Assembly: GCA_021736505.1 (NCBI GenBank)
Contig: JAIPFU010000066.1
Span: 1-8,979 of the forward strand
Source: Spirochaetia bacterium
GTDB taxonomy: Bacteria > Spirochaetota > Spirochaetia > PWKH01
DNA: 8,979 nt
Direction of reading: 5' to 3'
Part shown: piece after piece, positions 5,620-8,979 of the stretch
Layout of the letters: every line of letters starts with the position of its first letter
Numbering within the stretch: the first letter of the stretch is position 1
Made by a program: the position numbers and the translations under genes
The notes under the pieces: generated by a model
Told to the model about the DNA's origin: nothing
Seen by the model: only the letters and a program-made list of their open reading frames with translations
Databases searched by the model: none

Positions 5620-6407
5620 ATTTAACAAAAATAGGTTTTATTGGATGCGGGAAAATGGGAGGAGCATTAATCTCTTCCATAAGAAAAGAATTTCCTCAAG
5701 TTTCTTTGCATCTTTTTGACCTTAATGAGAAAACCCTAAATGACGCTGTATTGCAAAATAATGCACAAAAATCAGATAGTGCTCAGCAAGTAATTGATAC
5801 AAGTGACCTGATTTTTATAGCTGTAAAACCCCAAGGTCTTATAGGTTTATCCAAGAGTATTAATATTCCAAAGGCAAAACCGCTAATCTCAATTGCTGCA
5901 GGAATCTCTATAGAGCGTCTGGAGAAAATTTTTGACCACAAAGAATTCATTAGGCTTATGCCGAATATTGCTGCTTCAGTTGCTTCATCAGTTATTGCAG
6001 TTACTTGGAATGAGGCTCAACCGCCTTTATGGAGAGATGATGCCTTTTCCTTGGCTGGTGCTTCCGGAACAGCTTTATACCTTCCGGAAAAATTATTTCC
6101 CGCATTTATAGGAATTTCCGGCTCAGGAATAGCTTACGTACTTCAATTTATTCATGCCATGGCTTTAGGAGGTACCCGGGAAGGGATCCCCTATAATGAC
6201 TCCTTAAAAATCGTAATGGATACAATGAAAGGAGCAGTTAAGCTTTTAGAGACAAATGAGATTTCGCCTTCCAGTATGATAACATCTGTTACTTCTGCAG
6301 GAGGGACTACAATTGAGGGCATCTATGCCCTGGAAAAGAGCGGATTTACATCTTCTGTTATGAAAGCAGTACATGAATCTTCACAAAAAGCGGGAAATTT
6401 TGAATAA
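5616..6407 (+). CDS. proC: Pyrroline-5-carboxylate reductase family protein (ProC)
   Basis: Expected to reduce 1-pyrroline-5-carboxylate to L-proline with NAD(P)H, the last step of proline synthesis, in the cytoplasm. Seen: 263 residues, normal for ProC. N-terminal Rossmann fold with GFIGCGKMGGA (7-17) and IFIAVKPQ (66-73); PLISIAAGIS (89-98); RLMPN (113-117); C-terminal helical dimer domain with GISGSG (166-171) and SVTSAGGTTIEGIYALEKSGF (224-244). Odd: three prolines that are near-invariant in the family are replaced: MPNTPA is MPNIAA (115-120), SGSGPAY is SGSGIAY (168-174) and TSPGGTT is TSAGGTT (226-232). The D-G-G-V motif reads LGGT (184-187). The fold is clear; the altered pocket leaves open a paralogue with another substrate. 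The ATGA overlap with trmL suggests coupled translation. Confidence 0.82.
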   Translation: MNLTKIGFIGCGKMGGALISSIRKEFPQVSLHLFDLNEKTLNDAVLQNNAQKSDSAQQVIDTSDLIFIAVKPQGLIGLSKSINIPKAKPLISIAAGISIERLEKIFDHKEFIRLMPNIAASVASSVIAVTWNEAQPPLWRDDAFSLAGASGTALYLPEKLFPAFIGISGSGIAYVLQFIHAMALGGTREGIPYNDSLKIVMDTMKGAVKLLETNEISPSSMITSVTSAGGTTIEGIYALEKSGFTSSVMKAVHESSQKAGNFE

Positions 6408-6429
6408 TCTGTACAGTTTCCAGATTATT
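6403..6429 (+). other. Hairpin overlapping the proC stop codon
   Basis: AATAATCTG (6403-6411) and CAGATTATT (6421-6429) form a perfect 9-bp stem with a 9-nt loop. The left arm includes the proC stop codon. No T-tract follows (next bases are ACAGCAAG), so it is not a standard intrinsic terminator. It may stabilise or delimit mRNA between proC and serS. The lower stem is AT-rich, so stability is modest. Confidence 0.4.
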
Positions 6430-6463
6430 ACAGCAAGAACTAATATACAAAATTAAATTTGGC

Positions 6464-6470
6464 AAAGGAA
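6464..6470 (+). promoter_or_regulatory. Ribosome binding site of serS
   Basis: AAAGGAA at 6464-6470 precedes the ATG at 6476 by 5 nt and supports that start. The rest of the 68-nt gap after proC holds only the hairpin at 6403-6429 and AT-rich sequence. No convincing promoter was found, so serS is probably reached by transcription from upstream. Confidence 0.6.
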
Positions 6471-6475
6471 AAACA

Positions 6476-7762
6476 ATGATTGATCTGCACAGACTTCAGG
6501 AGAACTATCAGGTAATAAAAGAAAATATTAAGAATCGTTATATGGATATAGACCTCGATTCTCTAATAAAACTACAGAATACGAGACGAGATCTCATAAA
6601 AAAAGCTGAAGATTTACGTAATCAGCGCAATAGCAACGCCAAAAAGATGAAGGGGAAAATGTCTCAGGAAGAGAGAGAGCTTCTTATTAATGAGGGAAAG
6701 CAGCTTAAGCAGTCAATTTCTCAGACAGAAGAGCTGCTAAAAGATGTAGAGCAGAAATTTTTCTCAAGTTCTGCTCGTATTCCCAATTATGCTCATCCTG
6801 AAGCACCCGTTGGAAAAGAAGATAAGGATAATTTAGAGCTGAAAAGATGGGGAACTCCAAAAAAGTTTGATTTTACTCCAAAAGATCATATGGAGCTCGG
6901 GAACCTGCTGGATCTAATTGATTTTGAAACAGCCTCTCGAGTTACCGGTACCAAATTTTATTATTTAAAAAATGATGCAGTCCTTCTGGAACTTGCCTTA
7001 GAAAGATTTGCTTTACAAAAACTTCAGGAGCACGGTTTTACGCCTACAATTACCCCCGATCTTGCAAAACAATCAATCGCATCAGGAATCGGATTTAATC
7101 CTCGCGGTGAAGAGAGCAACATTTATAATGTTGAAGATACGGATTTATGTCTTGTTGGAACCGCCGAAATAACTCTCGGAGGATATTATGCCAATCAGAT
7201 TATAGAAGCTGATCAGCTCCCTGTTAAACTTGCCGGACTTTCACATTGTTTTCGCAAAGAAGCAGGCGCCGCAGGTCAATACTCAAAGGGTTTAGACCGG
7301 GTTCATCAGTTTTCCAAAGTTGAAATGTTTGTTATTTGTTCGGAAGAAGAATCGGATAAGCTTCATGAAGAATTGTTAGCTATTGAAGAGGAAATTTTCC
7401 AGTCCCTTGAAATCCCTTATCGTGTAGTAGACACCTGTACAGGCGATCTCGGGGCTCCAGCATATAGAAAGTTTGATCTTGAAGCCTGGATGCCCGGCAG
7501 AGGCGAATCAGGAGATTGGGGTGAAGTTACAAGTACTTCAAATTGTACTGATTATCAGTCAAGAAGTCTTTCTATACGGTACAAAAAGAGTGGTGAAAAG
7601 CATTTTGTACATATGCTGAATGGTACAGCTATTGCTGTTTCACGTGCCTTGGTTGCAATATTTGAGAATAATCAAAGGGAAGACGGCTCAATAGCAATAC
7701 CCAAAGTTCTGCAGCCGTTTATTGGGAAAGAAACAATAAAGAAACAGTATACAATTAAATAG
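6476..7762 (+). CDS. serS: Seryl-tRNA synthetase (class II)
   Basis: Charges tRNA-Ser (and tRNA-Sec where present) with serine in the cytoplasm. Seen: 428 residues, the family's normal length. MIDLHRLQENYQVIKENIKNR opens the N-terminal domain, followed by a long charged antiparallel coiled-coil (about 27-97) that binds the long variable arm of tRNA-Ser. The catalytic domain has the linker motif RIPNYAHPEAPVG (101-113), serine-site GTAEITL (228-234), class II motif 2 CFRKEAGAAGQYSKGL (258-273) with RVHQFSKVEMF (275-285), the TGDLGAPAYRKFDLEAW segment (322-338), the EVTSTSNCTDYQSR segment (350-363) and motif 3 LNGTAIAVSRALVAIFENNQ (381-400). The common GTAEVPL is GTAEITL here, a mild change. 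All expected catalytic elements are present. The start is chosen from the AAAGGAA site and the exact N-terminal family match. pncB follows after 19 nt. Confidence 0.97.
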   Translation: MIDLHRLQENYQVIKENIKNRYMDIDLDSLIKLQNTRRDLIKKAEDLRNQRNSNAKKMKGKMSQEERELLINEGKQLKQSISQTEELLKDVEQKFFSSSARIPNYAHPEAPVGKEDKDNLELKRWGTPKKFDFTPKDHMELGNLLDLIDFETASRVTGTKFYYLKNDAVLLELALERFALQKLQEHGFTPTITPDLAKQSIASGIGFNPRGEESNIYNVEDTDLCLVGTAEITLGGYYANQIIEADQLPVKLAGLSHCFRKEAGAAGQYSKGLDRVHQFSKVEMFVICSEEESDKLHEELLAIEEEIFQSLEIPYRVVDTCTGDLGAPAYRKFDLEAWMPGRGESGDWGEVTSTSNCTDYQSRSLSIRYKKSGEKHFVHMLNGTAIAVSRALVAIFENNQREDGSIAIPKVLQPFIGKETIKKQYTIK

Positions 7763-7766
7763 GACT

Positions 7767-7775
7767 TAGAGAGGA
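7767..7775 (+). promoter_or_regulatory. Ribosome binding site of pncB
   Basis: The gap between the serS stop and the ATG at 7782 is 19 nt. It contains a purine-rich AGAGAGG-type Shine-Dalgarno about 6-7 nt before the start. The gap is too short for a promoter with its own leader, so pncB is most likely cotranscribed with serS. Confidence 0.55.
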
Positions 7776-7781
7776 CTTACA

Positions 7782-8979
7782 ATGAATGTCTCAGCATTAA
7801 TAACTGATTTCTATGAGCTGACCATGATACAGGGATATTATTTGGAAGATAATAATCCAGATGTCGTTTTTGATATGTTTTACAGGTCTCAACCATTTAA
7901 CAGTGGATATGCAGTTTTCTGCGGACTTCATGATCTTTTAAAAAGCTTGGAGTGTTTCCATTTTTCTGATTCTGATATAGATTATTTAAAAACATTAGGA
8001 CTTTTTAGAGATGAATTTCTTGAATTTCTTAAAGATTTCTCCTTTTCCGGTGATATATATGCCATGGAGGAAGGGACCATTGTTTTCCCAGGAGAAACTC
8101 TGATCCGCATACATAGTTCTCTCATTGAAGCTCAGCTGATAGAAAGTATATTGCTGAATATAATTAATTTTCAAACACTGATAGCAACAAAGACTTCAAG
8201 AATCCTTCATGCTTCAAAGCACGGTAAGATATTGGAATTCGGATTACGAAGAGCCCAAGGCCTTAATGGAGCTCTTTCCTCATCAAGGGCAGCTTTCATT
8301 GGCGGGGCAGCCGGTACTTCAAATACGTATGCGGGAAAGAAGTTTGACATACCGGTGCTAGGCACCATGGCCCATTCATGGGTTATGGCTTTTGATAATG
8401 AACTCGATTCTTTTCGCGCTTATGCTAAATTGTATCCTGATAACTGCATACTGCTCATTGATACTTATGATACTCTCGGTACCGGCATAAAGAATGCCAT
8501 TATTGTGGGTAAAGAGATGAAAGCTGAAGGAAAAAATATCGGAGTAAGAATTGACAGCGGAGATCTCAGCTATTTGAGTAAAAAGGTTCGAGAACGGCTG
8601 GATGATGCAGGTTTATTTGATGCAGTAATAACAGTATCTAATGATTTAACTGAAGAAATTATTCATCAGCTGATTACAGATAATGCTCCTATCGATTCTT
8701 GGGGCGTAGGAACTCATTTAGTAACTGGAGGCAGCTACTCAGCTCTAAATGGAGTTTACAAATTAGCTGCAAAACATAATGGTGCTGAATACATCCCCAC
8801 TATGAAAGTTTCCAATAACATTGAAAAAACAACAATTCCCGGTATAAAGCAAGTATACCGATTTTATTCAGGTAATGAAGCTCTTGGTGACATAATGTGC
8901 TTTGATTTTGAAAAGATGGTACCGGGTAAAAACTATATTTTCTATGATCCGGTTTATGAAAGTAAATTTTTCAGCATGA
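7782..8979 (+). CDS. pncB: Nicotinate phosphoribosyltransferase, 3' end cut by window edge
   Basis: Makes nicotinate mononucleotide from nicotinate and PRPP, with ATP hydrolysis, in the Preiss-Handler NAD salvage route. My translation gives 399 codons with no stop, so the gene is incomplete only because the window ends. Relatives are about 480 aa, leaving roughly 80 residues outside. Seen: the characteristic start LITDFYELTMIQGYY (6-20); the FYRSQPFNSGYAVFCGL segment (33-49); EFGLRRAQG (152-160); GAAGTSNTYAG (175-185); GTMAHSWVMAF (194-204), whose H198 matches the catalytic histidine phosphorylated in the family; LLIDTYDTLGTGI (224-236); VRIDSGDL (255-262); SWGVGTHLVTG (306-316), the phosphate-binding region. 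All active-site segments expected in this part are intact. Last visible gene of the murE-to-pncB cluster. Confidence 0.95.
   Translation, partial: MNVSALITDFYELTMIQGYYLEDNNPDVVFDMFYRSQPFNSGYAVFCGLHDLLKSLECFHFSDSDIDYLKTLGLFRDEFLEFLKDFSFSGDIYAMEEGTIVFPGETLIRIHSSLIEAQLIESILLNIINFQTLIATKTSRILHASKHGKILEFGLRRAQGLNGALSSSRAAFIGGAAGTSNTYAGKKFDIPVLGTMAHSWVMAFDNELDSFRAYAKLYPDNCILLIDTYDTLGTGIKNAIIVGKEMKAEGKNIGVRIDSGDLSYLSKKVRERLDDAGLFDAVITVSNDLTEEIIHQLITDNAPIDSWGVGTHLVTGGSYSALNGVYKLAAKHNGAEYIPTMKVSNNIEKTTIPGIKQVYRFYSGNEALGDIMCFDFEKMVPGKNYIFYDPVYESKFFSM

Noticed and set aside
6408..6475. Promoter or T-box/attenuator leader for serS
   Set aside because: TATACA (6444-6449) has no -35 at a suitable distance. 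The 68-nt gap is too short for a T-box, and there is no terminator T-tract.
1..8979. CRISPR arrays, insertion sequences, tRNA/rRNA genes, toxin-antitoxin or defence genes
   Set aside because: No regularly spaced repeats, transposase motifs, terminal inverted repeats or RNA-gene signatures were seen, and the coding content is core metabolism and maintenance.

Overview
This is an AT-rich bacterial window that is almost entirely coding, with every gene on the + strand. It holds eight recognisable genes: hflK, hflC, murE, dinB, trmL, proC, serS and a 3'-truncated pncB. Nothing mobile, viral, CRISPR-like or otherwise accessory is visible. The protein features (HflK/HflC pair, a MurE lacking the usual meso-DAP motif, Gram-negative-type SPFH proteins in an AT-rich genome with good Shine-Dalgarno sites) would fit a free-living spirochaete. 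That is an inference from family knowledge and was not tested by a search.

Layout. Bases 1-58 hold a plausible promoter and a strong ribosome binding site for hflK. hflK and hflC (59-2055) form a two-gene unit joined by a TAATG stop/start overlap, and it ends at a textbook intrinsic terminator (2114-2155). A second candidate promoter (2154-2181) overlaps the terminator T-tract. It would start a tightly packed second operon: murE, dinB (3-nt gap), trmL (13-nt gap), proC (4-nt ATGA overlap), a 68-nt gap with a hairpin, serS, then pncB (19-nt gap), which runs off the right edge.

How the genes work together. HflK and HflC form the SPFH membrane complex that surrounds and modulates the FtsH protease. 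The second operon is a housekeeping mixture: peptidoglycan stem-peptide synthesis (MurE), translesion DNA synthesis (DinB), wobble-base tRNA methylation (TrmL), the last step of proline synthesis (ProC), seryl-tRNA charging (SerS) and NAD salvage (PncB). They share transcription more obviously than pathway.

Most worth a second look: the enlarged and divergent MurE (567 aa, altered diamino-acid motif and nucleotide-binding motif); a ProC in which three near-invariant prolines are replaced; and the murE start region, which has no Shine-Dalgarno, a minimal ATG-TAA start-stop overlapping the start codon, and a near-copy of the hflC terminator arm. I found no convincing new multi-gene system; the window looks like core genome with some divergent proteins.
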